Positions 25,694-36,235 of a stretch of DNA of 64,000 bases are shown in pieces (positions within the stretch are counted from its first letter, which is position 1; each line of letters starts with the position of its first letter). The notes beneath the pieces were generated by a model. That model had not been told where the DNA came from, ran no database searches, and saw only the letters and a list, made by a program, of their open reading frames with translations. A program made the position numbers and the translations under genes. The DNA comes from JANSWP01 sp041941305 (lineage in GTDB: Bacteria; Bacteroidota; Bacteroidia; Chitinophagales; Saprospiraceae): NCBI GenBank assembly GCA_041941305.1, contig JBGTQJ010000004.1, positions 225,748 to 289,747 of the forward strand, read 5' to 3'.

Positions 25694-26983
25694 ATGAATC
25701 AACGATCCTTTAGCTTACTATTTGCTATCGCACTTTTGTTTTCCACTTACGCTTGTAAAGATGATGATAACCCAGTGCCTTCTGGTACTTTTAAGGTGAC
25801 CATTCAAAACATTCTTCCAGAAAATGCTTATTTGAATTCTGGAACCACAGGTTTGATCCTTCCTGGCGAAGCCCTGGATTTCAGTTTTAATGCTGGAAAG
25901 GGACATTATTTGTCTTTTGCCACCATGCTTGTTCAATCCAATGATCTTTTTTATGCTCCCGCTCCAGAAGGACTACAACTATTTGACGATAATGGAAATG
26001 TACTAACAGGTGATGTGACCAGTCTAATTGATCTTTGGGATGCTGGAACAGAAGTCAATCAAGAGCCAGGTGTTGGAACTGACCAGGCACCCCGCCAAAG
26101 CGGTCCCGATACAGGTGCTGACGAAAATGGAACGGTAGAACTAATTGAAAATGTGGGAGATGGTTATACCTATCCTGCAGTTGATGAAGTCCTGAGAGCT
26201 CAATTGACTCATGATGGCGGTTCTCTATTCACGTTTACCTTGACCAATATTTCTGAAGGAAGCATTTTACCGACACCTCTGGCTCCTGGTGTTTTTGTAA
26301 TACATGGTTCTGGGACACCATTGTTCGAAGAAGGGGCAGCTAGTTCTGTAGGTTTGGAAGACATAGCCGAAGATGGCAATAATAGCATATTGGCAGATGA
26401 ATTGGCGAGTACTTCAGGTTACACTTCGCCATTTGCTCCTGGAGTCTTCGCTGTCCATGATGCAGATATATCCCCCTTCTTTACAGATGGCGCTGCTGAC
26501 AGAGGAGATGGACTGGAAGCCTTGGCAGAAGATGGCGATCCAAGCATTCTTAATGCATCTCTTAATGGCGTTTCTGGTATTAGTTCATATGATGTCTTTA
26601 ACACACCTCAGGGCACCTCTAGCGCTGGACCACTACTTCCAGGTCAGAGTTATGAATTTATGATAGAGGCGGAAGAAGGGGATTATTGGAGTTTTGCCAC
26701 TATGCTGGTGCATACCAATGATTTATTCTATGCTTTTGATGAAAATGGAATTGCATTTTTTGATAGTGCAGGAAATCCAATTTCAGGAGATGTGACGGCT
26801 GATGTAAGCCTTTGGGATGCAGGTACTGAAATAAACGAATATCCAGGTGCCGGAAACAATCAACCTGCTAGAGGAGGAGGAAATTCTGGTCCAGCAGAAG
26901 GAGGAAATGTACGCATCGTCAATGACAACTTTACATATCCATCTGTGAGTAATTCAATCAGGGTTACTATTTCAGCGCAATAA
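25694..26983 (+). CDS. Lipoprotein with two Spondin_N domains
   Basis: A 429-residue lipoprotein with lipobox FSTYAC. It contains two Spondin_N-type domains: residues about 28-215 (KVTIQNILPENAYLNSGTTGLILPG, SFATMLVQSNDLFYAPAPEG, LWDAGTEVNQEPGVG) and about 280-428. The second domain repeats the signature as SFATMLVHTNDLFYAFDENG and LWDAGTEINEYPGAG. Between them are two FAPGVFAVHD-like segments. The start at 25694 gives a normal signal peptide; an earlier in-frame ATG at 25670 adds eight residues. It is the likely target of the divergent two-component system. Confidence 0.82.
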   Translation: MNQRSFSLLFAIALLFSTYACKDDDNPVPSGTFKVTIQNILPENAYLNSGTTGLILPGEALDFSFNAGKGHYLSFATMLVQSNDLFYAPAPEGLQLFDDNGNVLTGDVTSLIDLWDAGTEVNQEPGVGTDQAPRQSGPDTGADENGTVELIENVGDGYTYPAVDEVLRAQLTHDGGSLFTFTLTNISEGSILPTPLAPGVFVIHGSGTPLFEEGAASSVGLEDIAEDGNNSILADELASTSGYTSPFAPGVFAVHDADISPFFTDGAADRGDGLEALAEDGDPSILNASLNGVSGISSYDVFNTPQGTSSAGPLLPGQSYEFMIEAEEGDYWSFATMLVHTNDLFYAFDENGIAFFDSAGNPISGDVTADVSLWDAGTEINEYPGAGNNQPARGGGNSGPAEGGNVRIVNDNFTYPSVSNSIRVTISAQ

Positions 26984-27008
26984 ATTTTAGAGAGCGCTAC
27001 CATGTGTA

Positions 27009-27038
27009 CAGAATGCTTCGAGAGAAGCATTCTGTTTT
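27009..27038 (+). terminator. Terminator of the spondin lipoprotein gene
   Basis: A perfect 11-bp stem (cagaatgcttc / gaagcattctg) with a gaga loop is followed by tttta on the plus strand, 25 bp after the stop codon. Confidence 0.8.
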
Positions 27039-27041
27039 ATT

Positions 27042-27072
27042 GATTGGAGGCATTTCATGAATGCCTCCAATC
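27042..27072. terminator. Second hairpin in the convergent gap
   Basis: A perfect 13-bp stem (gattggaggcatt / aatgcctccaatc) with a 5-nt loop, 9 bp before the end of the SprB-repeat gene. It probably ends minus-strand transcripts, although its T tract on that strand is poor. Confidence 0.6.
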
Positions 27073-27080
27073 TTATTTAG

Positions 27081-30000
27081 TTACCAACGACTAACCACCA
27101 CTTTTCTCGTCAATATGACTTCGTCAATAACAATTCTCACCAAATACACACCTTCAGGATAATCAGACAAGTCAAATTCGTAGCGCTTATCCAAGATGTT
27201 TTCAGACTTTCCTTTACGAATCTGTTTGCCAGTATAGTCGAAGATATCTGTTTTAACTGCTCGTACCTCTCCGAGTTGGATATCCATTAGGAATGCTCCA
27301 GTATTGGGATTCGGTTGTAAACTAAGATGTTCCACGATTTCAGGTGTATCGAAACCTACGACCATATCCACAAATACTGTATCAGAATTGGTGCAATCCG
27401 AATCATCTGAGACAATAATGATGTAGTTACCAGTTGAAAGTCCGGTAATGTCTTCATCATTGGAAATCAAATTGCCATCAAAGAACCATGCGTACATATA
27501 GCCACTTCCTGTACCACCACTGGGTGTAATGGAAATAGCACCATCCATGTTGTCATTAATTTCAGAAGTCACTTCATCGACCATGATGGTAATAGGGTCA
27601 GGTTGTTCCAAAGTGATAGAAGCTTGTCCTTCGCAGCCATTGGCATCTACCACAGTTACAGAGTAATCACCAGCTGGAAGATCAGAAATGGTTTCTGTGT
27701 CATCTCCTGTATTCCACAGGATTGAAAAAGGACCACCGCCACCAGAGGGCACTACAGTGAGGCTTCCATCTTCAAAGCCATAGCAGGTAGGCTCTGCAAT
27801 ATCGGTTAGATCTACCATGAGGTCTCCTTGGACAGTTACAGTAAACTCACAAGTAGCCCCATTTCCAAATTCGTCATTTCCTCCAAATGTGACAGTAGAA
27901 GTACCTGTCGGGAAAATTGCACCAGAAGGCAAGCCATCTAAAAGAAAGGTGGTCACCATTCCGCAAGCATCAGTACCAGTGGCATCATCATATGTAATTG
28001 GCTCACCACAATCATCAGAAACGATGTCATCAGGACAAATCAATACAGGAGGAATGGTATCCCAAACATTTACGAAAGCAGTGTCCAAAGCACAATTTCC
28101 AGCTGCATCCAATGCCATAAATAAAACCGCATTTGTTCCAATATCATCGCATGTAAATTGATCATGGTCGAGATATATATCTACCAGCTCACAATTGTCA
28201 AAGGTTCCATTGTCCAAATGACCAGGTCCAATGTTCACAAGTCCATTTGCATCCAGATATAGGGTGGTGCCCTGGAAAATCAAAGTTGGGGCTATGGTAT
28301 CGGGAACTGCAACAATTTCTGTACTGATACTAGCAGTACACATATTTAAATCAGTGACTGTTAGGCTATACGTTCCGGCAGGTAAATTGGTAATAGTAGG
28401 ATCATTGCTACCAGTTGACCATTCAAAAGTATGGGGAAGTATACCTCCCGATGCACCTCCGTTGATACTTCCTGTTTCATCTCCTTCACAAGCCAAATCC
28501 ATTTGATTCAGGATGAGTGCTTCTACAGGAGTAGGTTCAAAAACCTCTACACTACCCATTAAGGCACAACCAGTTGGATCCGTTACGGTTGCTGTATAGA
28601 CTCCTGCAGTCAATCCGGAAATCATATCTCCGGTTCCTCCATTGGACCATTCGATGGTAAAGGGTGGATTACCTGCTGTGACTACTACATTGGCAGTTCC
28701 GTCAGCACCCCCATTGCAGCTAACATCTGTAGCGCCAAAATTGAGTGCAGCACCACAATTTCCAACAGAAACTTCCACGCAATCTTCTTCAGTGCAGCCA
28801 GATGCATCCGAAACGGTAACGCAGTAAGTTCCACCAACCAAATTTTCAATAGTAGCTGTCATGTCTCCGGTATTCCAAACATATGAAAATCCTCCTGTGC
28901 CACCAGTTGCATCAGCAGTCGCGGTGCCATCACCTGCCCCTATTTCAGATTCTTCAGTTGAAGTCATGGTGAGTACGATAGCTGGGGGCTCATTGATTGT
29001 AAATGTAATTGTGGTTGTGCAGTTATCAGCATCTGTACAAGTAACGGAATATGCATCTGAAGATAAATCACTTCGGGAAGCTCCTGTGCCTCCATCTGAC
29101 CAGGCATAAGTGTAAGGCTCTGTTCCACCAGTGGTAGCAATGCTGGCAGAACCATCAGAAAGTCCATTACAACTCACATCTGATGTAGAGAAGGTTGTGG
29201 TAATTCCTCCACAGCTAAAGGGATTAATTTCGACACAAGCTGAAGTTGTACATGCATTATTGTCTGTTACGGTTACACAATAGGTACCAGGAGCTAGATC
29301 TGAGATCATAGAAGTGGTAGAAGCATTAGGATCATCCCATTGATAAAGATATCCAGGTGTTCCGCCGGTAGGATTTGCAGTAGCAGTTCCATCATTTGCA
29401 CCAGCTGCAGTTTCGTCAGTAGACGAAACATTTGCCTCAAGAGCATCTGGTTCTGTAATTTCTACGCTTGTGGTGATGGTACATCCATTATTATCTGTAA
29501 TGGTTGGATTATAAGTTCCGGCAGCTAAATTGGTAGCCGTTTGAGTAGATTGTCCGAAGGGGTCGTCCCATAGATAGGTGTATCCTGGTGTGCCTCCGGC
29601 TACTTCAACAGTGGCTTCTCCAGTTGAATTTCCATTACAATTTACATTTACCTGAGAAACAGAAGCGATACTCAAAGCAGATGGCTCTAGGATGGTGATG
29701 TTACCGATTACTTCGCAATTGTTACCATCTGTTGCGGTAACCGAATAAGTTCCGGCCTGGAGATTTGCAATGGATTGAGTTGTGCCGCCATTCGACCATA
29801 AATAGGCAATGGGTGTAGCACCATTGGAAACATTGGCTGTAGCAGTCCCGTCATCCCCTCCATTACAAGAAACATCATTTCCAGTCACTACAATAGCAAC
29901 AGCGCTGCAATCAAAGCTACTGACTGTAACTGTTTCAACAGAGGTACAATTATTTGCATCGGTCACGGTGACCGTATATTCACCTGGTGCCAAGCCTGTA

Positions 30001-32363
30001 ATAGTCTGAGTAGAACCTCCATTACTCCAATCGTAAGAATATCCTGGAGTCCCGCCAGTTGGATCTGCAGTGGCAGTTCCGTCATTTGCCCCGGCTCCAG
30101 TCTCTCCTGTTGCAGAAGCATTGGCAATGAGCACAGGTGGTTCCGTGATGGTTACGGTTGCAATTGCAGTACAATTGTCCAGATCTGTCACCGTAACGGT
30201 ATGGGTACCAGCTGGCATATTATTTTCTGTGGCACTTGTACCTCCGGTGCTCCAATTATAATTGTATGGAGGGCTGCCGGAAGTTGCCGTAGCAGTTGCT
30301 GAACCAGTGGAGTTGCCATTGCAGTCAACATTGGCATTTACAGAAGCCGTGACTGTAGGTGGAGTAGTTTCAGTAACAACAGTGGCATCAGTAGCCGAAC
30401 AACCATTATCTGTATCAGTGACTGTTAAAGTATAAGTTCCGGGGCTTCCAACAACAGGCATTAGGGTTGTGGCTCCAGATTGGATATTCGGACCTGTCCA
30501 CTGGTAGGAGAAATTTGCTCCTTGTGAGGAAGCAGAGCCATTCAAAGTCACTGAAGGATTATTGCAATTGAGAACCATTGCGGGACCTGCATCTGCAGTG
30601 GGAAGGGTTATATTTTCATTCACCACCACACAAGCTGTTGAAGAACAACCATTTGTGTTGTCTGTAACAGTGATGCAATACGTGCCTGCACAATCGACTA
30701 CCGCCATCAAATTGTTTGCGCCGCTTACGATACAAGGTCCAGACCAGGCATAGCTAAATGTAGAACCTGAAGAAGAACCTGTTCCATCAACAACGGCGGT
30801 TGCATTAATGCAATCAATCTGTCCGCTGGTACTTGCCATTGCAGTTGGAGGAGTGATGTTTTCAGTTACATTTACATCATCCTCTGCAGTACAGCCGTTG
30901 GAGGTATTGGTAACTAAAATATTATAAACCCCACTGGCGTCCACAGTTGGAGTGGTAGTTGTTTCACCACTCACAATATTTCCATTTGGGGTAGTCCATA
31001 GATAGGTGATATTTGCTCCTGAAGAAGAAGCCGTTCCATCCAGGGTAACTTGGTTAACGTTGCAATTAATTTCCATATCCATACCCGCTGAAGCAACTGG
31101 GGTTGTCGTATCATCAAATACCATAGTCTGGTCGGAACTTGTACAGCCATTTGTATTATCCGTTACAGTAATTCCATAGGTGCCAGGCATATCTACTGTT
31201 GGCATCAGAGTATTTCCACCCGAAACAATTCCTGGGCCCGACCAGGCATAGGAAATATTGGCACCTGTAGATGATCCCGTTCCATTTAAAGTAACGGTAG
31301 CATTATTACAATCAATCGTCATATTGGGGCCAGCTTCTGCATTTGGGGCAGTTGTGTTGGCATTGATGGTCACCTGAGCTATATCTATGCAATTATTTGC
31401 ATCAGTCACGGTTACATCATAAGTGCCAGGTGCCGCAAAGGTAGCAGTAGGTCCATTTTGTCCATTTGACCAGTTGAAAGTATAACCTGGCGTTCCTCCA
31501 TTTGCATTTGCAGTTGCTGAACCCACAGGTACTGAACAGGTAATATGAGTGACATTTGTGATAGAAGCGACTAGTTCAGATGGTTCTGAGATTGTCACAC
31601 TTGCAGTCCCCGAGGCACCCGTAACATCAGAAACAGTTACAGTATAAGTCCCGGCGCATAGGCCAGTTGCAGTTTGAGTATTTTGTGGAGGATTGGTGGA
31701 CCAGGCGTAAAAGTAAGGAGGTCCTGCTCCTCCAGAACCCATAGCAGTGGCAGTTCCGTCACAAGCCCCAAAACAGGAAGCATTGGTGAAACTGGAAATG
31801 GAGGCTGAAATCGAAGCTCCACCCATAATCGTACCGGTTACAGAAGTAGTACGAATATCGTCTCCACCTGTACCACTGCCATTGGCAATATTTCCGGCAG
31901 CATACATAGTGACCGTACCACTACTAGTTGGTGCTATCCAATCAACTGTCCAGGAGACGGAGTTGCTGGCACCAAAATTCTGAGCGCCTGAATGTTCTAC
32001 AAATTGTCCGGTAATGCCCACTCCAGTACCTGCATTTGTCCAGGTACCAATTGGACTGTTTGAAGCATCCAAAGCAGTCATTTGGAAACCAGCCCGAACG
32101 GGATTTCCAGTAGCAAAGGAAACAGTTACGGTAATATTATAAGTATTGCCCCCTGTAATTGTGGCAGGCAATCCGGTAATGGATACACTTCCACTAAAAT
32201 TGCCTCCAAAGTGGCAGCCATTTGCTGTACTTGCACAAGTGCTGTTGGTAGGAGGTGCTCCAGTAAATCCATTTGGTGGATTGAAACTGTTAGACATGAA
32301 TAAATAGGCAAAAAATAGGATTGAAAGTGTAGAATAGATCGGTCTGAGTTTGTTTCTTTTCAT
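27081..32363 (-). CDS. Giant SprB-repeat / PKD-like / HYR surface protein with T9SS tail
   Basis: A 1760-residue protein. The start at 32363 gives a signal peptide (MKRNKLRPIYSTLSILFFAYLF); the longer ORF start at 32423 does not. After it comes a Reelin-domain-like module (PPNGFTGAP; CASTANGCHFGG where relatives have CxxCH). Then two SprB repeats, four PKD-like units (for example ISYAWSGPGIVSGGNTLMPTV), nine more SprB repeats (NDVSCNGGDDGTATA...LWSNGGTTQSI...AGTYSVT pattern), an HYR domain (VWDTIPPVLICPDDIV), two further SprB repeats and a C-terminal type A sorting domain (SLQPNPNTGAFLMDIQ). Such adhesins function in gliding or attachment on the outer surface. It is transcribed alone. Confidence 0.88.
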   Translation of the reverse strand: MKRNKLRPIYSTLSILFFAYLFMSNSFNPPNGFTGAPPTNSTCASTANGCHFGGNFSGSVSITGLPATITGGNTYNITVTVSFATGNPVRAGFQMTALDASNSPIGTWTNAGTGVGITGQFVEHSGAQNFGASNSVSWTVDWIAPTSSGTVTMYAAGNIANGSGTGGDDIRTTSVTGTIMGGASISASISSFTNASCFGACDGTATAMGSGGAGPPYFYAWSTNPPQNTQTATGLCAGTYTVTVSDVTGASGTASVTISEPSELVASITNVTHITCSVPVGSATANANGGTPGYTFNWSNGQNGPTATFAAPGTYDVTVTDANNCIDIAQVTINANTTAPNAEAGPNMTIDCNNATVTLNGTGSSTGANISYAWSGPGIVSGGNTLMPTVDMPGTYGITVTDNTNGCTSSDQTMVFDDTTTPVASAGMDMEINCNVNQVTLDGTASSSGANITYLWTTPNGNIVSGETTTTPTVDASGVYNILVTNTSNGCTAEDDVNVTENITPPTAMASTSGQIDCINATAVVDGTGSSSGSTFSYAWSGPCIVSGANNLMAVVDCAGTYCITVTDNTNGCSSTACVVVNENITLPTADAGPAMVLNCNNPSVTLNGSASSQGANFSYQWTGPNIQSGATTLMPVVGSPGTYTLTVTDTDNGCSATDATVVTETTPPTVTASVNANVDCNGNSTGSATATATSGSPPYNYNWSTGGTSATENNMPAGTHTVTVTDLDNCTAIATVTITEPPVLIANASATGETGAGANDGTATADPTGGTPGYSYDWSNGGSTQTITGLAPGEYTVTVTDANNCTSVETVTVSSFDCSAVAIVVTGNDVSCNGGDDGTATANVSNGATPIAYLWSNGGTTQSIANLQAGTYSVTATDGNNCEVIGNITILEPSALSIASVSQVNVNCNGNSTGEATVEVAGGTPGYTYLWDDPFGQSTQTATNLAAGTYNPTITDNNGCTITTSVEITEPDALEANVSSTDETAAGANDGTATANPTGGTPGYLYQWDDPNASTTSMISDLAPGTYCVTVTDNNACTTSACVEINPFSCGGITTTFSTSDVSCNGLSDGSASIATTGGTEPYTYAWSDGGTGASRSDLSSDAYSVTCTDADNCTTTITFTINEPPAIVLTMTSTEESEIGAGDGTATADATGGTGGFSYVWNTGDMTATIENLVGGTYCVTVSDASGCTEEDCVEVSVGNCGAALNFGATDVSCNGGADGTANVVVTAGNPPFTIEWSNGGTGDMISGLTAGVYTATVTDPTGCALMGSVEVFEPTPVEALILNQMDLACEGDETGSINGGASGGILPHTFEWSTGSNDPTITNLPAGTYSLTVTDLNMCTASISTEIVAVPDTIAPTLIFQGTTLYLDANGLVNIGPGHLDNGTFDNCELVDIYLDHDQFTCDDIGTNAVLFMALDAAGNCALDTAFVNVWDTIPPVLICPDDIVSDDCGEPITYDDATGTDACGMVTTFLLDGLPSGAIFPTGTSTVTFGGNDEFGNGATCEFTVTVQGDLMVDLTDIAEPTCYGFEDGSLTVVPSGGGGPFSILWNTGDDTETISDLPAGDYSVTVVDANGCEGQASITLEQPDPITIMVDEVTSEINDNMDGAISITPSGGTGSGYMYAWFFDGNLISNDEDITGLSTGNYIIIVSDDSDCTNSDTVFVDMVVGFDTPEIVEHLSLQPNPNTGAFLMDIQLGEVRAVKTDIFDYTGKQIRKGKSENILDKRYEFDLSDYPEGVYLVRIVIDEVILTRKVVVSRW

Positions 32364-32860
32364 GTTGGGTAAATTTGAGAAGTATAGTAATTCTTTCAAT
32401 TTAACTTGCTCAAAATCGAACAAGTGGGTTTCAGATGAAGGAAATTCAAATTTTTAGAAAGCGCGGGGTAGATCAATCAGCATTTCACAGGTAGGTTTGC
32501 CAAAAATAATGTTTATACATCCTTTTTCAAGTGGCAAATTAAAATTATCATCAAGTGTTTTAATTATTGTAAGCTAAACAACACTTTCTATTTGTAGAGA
32601 CAAATTTCTGTATTGCACAAGTATTTGAGTTTTAAAGAATTACCAAAAAGTTAAAAAAAGTGTAAAAACTGAGGACACCAATTATTCCTCCCTATGTCCA
32701 TTCGTCACAAAATATGACCATTCATCGAATTCTTATATGATATTAAACTATGGGATCTTACCTTTACATTTGTAACTTTTTTAGAAAAAATATGTTCTTC
32801 TTTTGGCTCAATTCAAGCCATTGTTATTCCAGTAAGAAATCATTAAAAACCCGATTCTTT
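32364..32860. promoter_or_regulatory. Divergent promoter region
   Basis: This 497-bp gap separates the SprB-repeat gene (minus) from the beta-barrel gene (plus). TACATTTG at 32765-32772 matches the TAnnTTTG -7 consensus on the plus strand and would give an 82-nt leader, but no clear -33 element was found at 19-21 bp. Nothing else was recognised; there is no RNA gene or repeat. Confidence 0.4.
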
Positions 32861-35296
32861 ATGAAACTTATCTCGACGCTTATTCTAAGCGCATTCTCCG
32901 TTGTTTTAGCGGCACAAACTGCCAGTATCAAAGGACAATTGCAAGATACTGAAAACAATGCCGTTCTTTTTGCCAATGTGGCATTATACAATTCCACCGA
33001 TAGCAATTTGGTAAAAGTTGAAACCAGTAATGAAGCTGGTATTTTTCAATTTCAAAAAATTGTAACTGGCAATTATTTTCTAAAAGCAACTTATGTTGGA
33101 CTTCCCGATTTGGTCAAAACCAACATCAAATTAAAGGAAGGCGAAGTTGCAGATTTGGGCGTTTTGACTTTTGCTCCCCAATCTGTGGAATTGACTGAAG
33201 TGACTGTTAAAACCAGCCGTGCTTTAGTTGAGGTAAAACCAGATCGCACCGTTTTCAATGTGCAGGGAACCATCAATAGTGTAGGTGCCAATGCCATTGA
33301 ACTTTTAAGAAAAGCTCCAAGTGTCACTGTTGATAATAATGACAATGTGAGTGTATTGGGTCGTGCCGGAGTGTTGGTTTATATAGATGGGAAACGATTG
33401 CCATTGGGTGGGGACGATTTGAGTGCATATCTCCAAAATTTGACCGCCGAACAGATTGATCGTATTGACATCATCACCAATCCAGGTGCAAAATATGAAG
33501 CAGAAGGCAATGCAGGTATCATTGATATTAGACTCAAGAAGGATAAAAATTTAGGGGCGAATGGTTCATTGAATGGGACTGTGACACGTGGACAAAGAAC
33601 AAGATACAATCTGGGAGCCAGTGCCAATTACAGAAATAAGATCTTCAATGCTTTTGGCAACATCAATTTTGCCGACAATGAGTCCTTCCATAAAATGGAA
33701 TTCCAGAATTATCAAAATGACCTCTTTATGGATGAAACCAATGATGATGAAAATATTAATGACGGTATCAATTTTCGATTTGGAACAGACTTCTTTTTAG
33801 GTAAAAATCAAACACTTGGGTTTTTAATAGATGGAGGTGACGGCAATGGAAATAACCTCAACTATACACAAATCAACATAGCACAAGCCGCAAATCCAAA
33901 TCAAATTGACAGCATTTTGATTGCAGAAAATACAAATAAAACTGATCGAAAACGAGGTTCCTTCAATTTGAATTATCGATATGATCCTGGAAAGGGACGC
34001 AGTTTAAATATTGACCTGGACTATGGTCGTTTTGAAAACCGTGCCAATCGATTTCAACCCAATCAATATTTTGCAGCTGATGCTGAAACGCCCTTGACTA
34101 TGGTTATCAATAGCTTTGATACACCTACAGATATAGATATCGCAACAGCAAAAATAGATTTTGAAGAAGAAATTTGGGGTGGAAAACTAGGCTTAGGTGG
34201 AAAATTGAGCCGGGTAGAAACCGCAAATACCTTCCTGGTTTTTGATGGAATGAATGGTTCTGCGGTTCGAAATGACTCGCTTTCCAACCAATTTGATTAC
34301 GATGAAAAAGTAAATGCTGCTTATGTAAGTTTTGCTCGCGCGCTTGGAGAAAAATGGAGCTTTTCAGCTGGACTTCGAATGGAGCACTCTGATATTCACG
34401 GTGAATTGACTGCTTTTTTGCCTGAATTGCAAGAACCGCCTGTCGACTCTAATTATGTAAGTTGGTTCCCAAATGTTGGATTGACATGGAATGCTGCACC
34501 CAATCATTCCTGGGCACTCAATTATGGTCGTCGAATCAATCGCCCGGATTATCACGTACTGAATCCTTTCCGAAGCAAAATGAGTGAAATTTCCTTTATG
34601 AAGGGCAATCCCTTTTTGACCCCTGAAATTGTGAATAACCTCGAATTGGGGTACACTTATCAATACCGCTTCAATTTTAAATTGGGTTATAGTCAAACCG
34701 ATAATCAAATCACGCGACTCATTGGACCAGCGAATGATGAGGAAGACCCACGTGCAAATTTCCTTTCCTGGGATAATATTGCAAAACAAACCTTGATAAG
34801 CTTTAGTGCTAGCTTGCCATTTCAGTTCACCAAATGGTGGAATGCCTATATAAATCTAAGCGCCACTCATTTAGACAATCAGGCAGATTATGGAGATGGT
34901 GCTGTCATTGACATTCAAGCATTTACCTACAATATTTATCAACAGCATACTTTCAACCTTTTTAAAGGTTTGAGAGGAGAAATTTCAGGCTGGTTTTCTG
35001 GTCCTGGTGTATGGGGTGGTGTGTTTAAGTACGAAACCAGTTGGAGTTTGAATATTGGTTTGCAGCGCAAGTTTTTTGATGAAAAACTCAATGTTCGCCT
35101 TAGTGCCAATGACTTATTCTATCAAACTGGATGGGATGGCGTATCCATTTTTGATGGATTGGAATCCTTCGGAAGTGGTCGTTGGGATAGCCGAAATGTA
35201 GCTTTGAGTTTGAGTTATAATTTTGGAAATCAGAATGTGAAGTCCAGGAAGAGAAATACTGGTTTGGAGACTGAGGCAGGTAGAGTAGGGGAGTAA
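32861..35296 (+). CDS. Outer-membrane TonB-receptor-like beta-barrel protein
   Basis: An 811-residue protein. The ATG at 32861 directly precedes a good signal peptide (KLISTLILSAFSVVLAAQ); the longer frame from 32750 begins with an unsuitable stretch. It has a carboxypeptidase regulatory-like domain (ASIKGQLQDTENNAVLFANVAL, residues about 21-105). A plug-like domain follows (LLRKAPSVTVDNNDNVSVLGRAGVLVYIDGKRLPL and IDIITNPGAKYEAEGNAGIIDIRLKK). A large 22-strand type barrel ends in LSLSYNFGNQ near the C-terminus. This is the outer membrane beta-barrel family 3 layout of Bacteroidota. No TonB box or substrate partner such as SusD is present nearby. Confidence 0.85.
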   Translation: MKLISTLILSAFSVVLAAQTASIKGQLQDTENNAVLFANVALYNSTDSNLVKVETSNEAGIFQFQKIVTGNYFLKATYVGLPDLVKTNIKLKEGEVADLGVLTFAPQSVELTEVTVKTSRALVEVKPDRTVFNVQGTINSVGANAIELLRKAPSVTVDNNDNVSVLGRAGVLVYIDGKRLPLGGDDLSAYLQNLTAEQIDRIDIITNPGAKYEAEGNAGIIDIRLKKDKNLGANGSLNGTVTRGQRTRYNLGASANYRNKIFNAFGNINFADNESFHKMEFQNYQNDLFMDETNDDENINDGINFRFGTDFFLGKNQTLGFLIDGGDGNGNNLNYTQINIAQAANPNQIDSILIAENTNKTDRKRGSFNLNYRYDPGKGRSLNIDLDYGRFENRANRFQPNQYFAADAETPLTMVINSFDTPTDIDIATAKIDFEEEIWGGKLGLGGKLSRVETANTFLVFDGMNGSAVRNDSLSNQFDYDEKVNAAYVSFARALGEKWSFSAGLRMEHSDIHGELTAFLPELQEPPVDSNYVSWFPNVGLTWNAAPNHSWALNYGRRINRPDYHVLNPFRSKMSEISFMKGNPFLTPEIVNNLELGYTYQYRFNFKLGYSQTDNQITRLIGPANDEEDPRANFLSWDNIAKQTLISFSASLPFQFTKWWNAYINLSATHLDNQADYGDGAVIDIQAFTYNIYQQHTFNLFKGLRGEISGWFSGPGVWGGVFKYETSWSLNIGLQRKFFDEKLNVRLSANDLFYQTGWDGVSIFDGLESFGSGRWDSRNVALSLSYNFGNQNVKSRKRNTGLETEAGRVGE

Positions 35297-35330
35297 CAGA
35301 TTATACTTCAGTAAAGGAATAATCATAAAT

Positions 35331-35372
35331 AAAGCCATTCTTACTTATCCGAAGGAATGGCTTTGTTTTTTT
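35331..35372 (+). terminator. Terminator after the beta-barrel gene
   Basis: A perfect 10-bp stem (aaagccattc at 35331-35340, gaatggcttt at 35355-35364) followed by gttttttt on the plus strand. It overlaps the 3' end of the convergent CPBP protease gene. Confidence 0.8.
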
Positions 35373-36123
35373 GAGAAATGTCACTTTCCTGAATAAAATA
35401 TGTAGAGTAGCTTAACAATAATAATCCTATAGTAATAATTATAATAGTTTTTGGGGTCCCACCGTATAAATCAAGAATATTAATATTCATTAGTTTTGAT
35501 AAAGGCATGAAATGAATGGCGAGATAAAATACCAAATTTACTATGAGGTGTAAAAAAATAGGATAGATAAGGCTTTTCATTTTTACCAATATCCAACCTA
35601 TAAATAATCCACCAATAAAGGAGGAAATAACCTGGACTGGGTTTAAATGAAATAAACCAAATAGGATGCTTGAAAAGATAATCGCTTTCCAGGTTGATTG
35701 TTTTTTAAGGAATTCTTTTAAAATGATACCTCGAAATAATATTTCTTCCAAAATTGGTGCAGCGATAACAAGGTATGTAAAAGTGAAAATACCCTTTTGA
35801 CTAAACATCTCAATTAAGCGAATTTGTATACTTTCTGAGATTGAAATAATGCTCGCAATTGGAATAATGATTCCTATTAGCAATCCCATCATACCTAATC
35901 CAGAAAAAAGCAAAGAGGTGTAGATTGTAATTTGAAATAGTGAAGAATGAAGGTAGGATTTTCTGTTTATCCATTTTCCTGCGATAACGATAATAGTTAA
36001 CATCACCAATACATATAAAAAGAGAAATGCTCCACCTTTCAGGATAATGCCATTTTCAAAAATATTAAAAGTGAAAGGCGTTAAATGTTCTGGCATAGTA
36101 ACTAGATTTTTGAACGAAGGCAA
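35341..36123 (-). CDS. CPBP (CAAX/Abi) family intramembrane metalloprotease-like protein
   Basis: A 260-residue protein with about seven hydrophobic helices. The family motif 1 EExxxR is present as EEILFRG (about residues 140-146) and motif 2 as FGLFHLNPVQ (His about 168). A third conserved His lies in FLHLIVNLVFY. Members are intramembrane glutamic proteases involved in peptide maturation or in bacteriocin immunity; the substrate is unknown. It is transcribed alone. Confidence 0.85.
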   Translation of the reverse strand: MPSFKNLVTMPEHLTPFTFNIFENGIILKGGAFLFLYVLVMLTIIVIAGKWINRKSYLHSSLFQITIYTSLLFSGLGMMGLLIGIIIPIASIISISESIQIRLIEMFSQKGIFTFTYLVIAAPILEEILFRGIILKEFLKKQSTWKAIIFSSILFGLFHLNPVQVISSFIGGLFIGWILVKMKSLIYPIFLHLIVNLVFYLAIHFMPLSKLMNINILDLYGGTPKTIIIITIGLLLLSYSTYFIQESDISQKNKAIPSDK

Positions 36124-36235
36124 TAGACCTACCTTATTTCAAGTTTCATTTACTTCTTCCTCACTCTGACTAAGATACCAGAATTCAAAAACTCAATTCT
36201 TCTAACTGGTATTTTTGTTATTTTTGTAAGAAAAT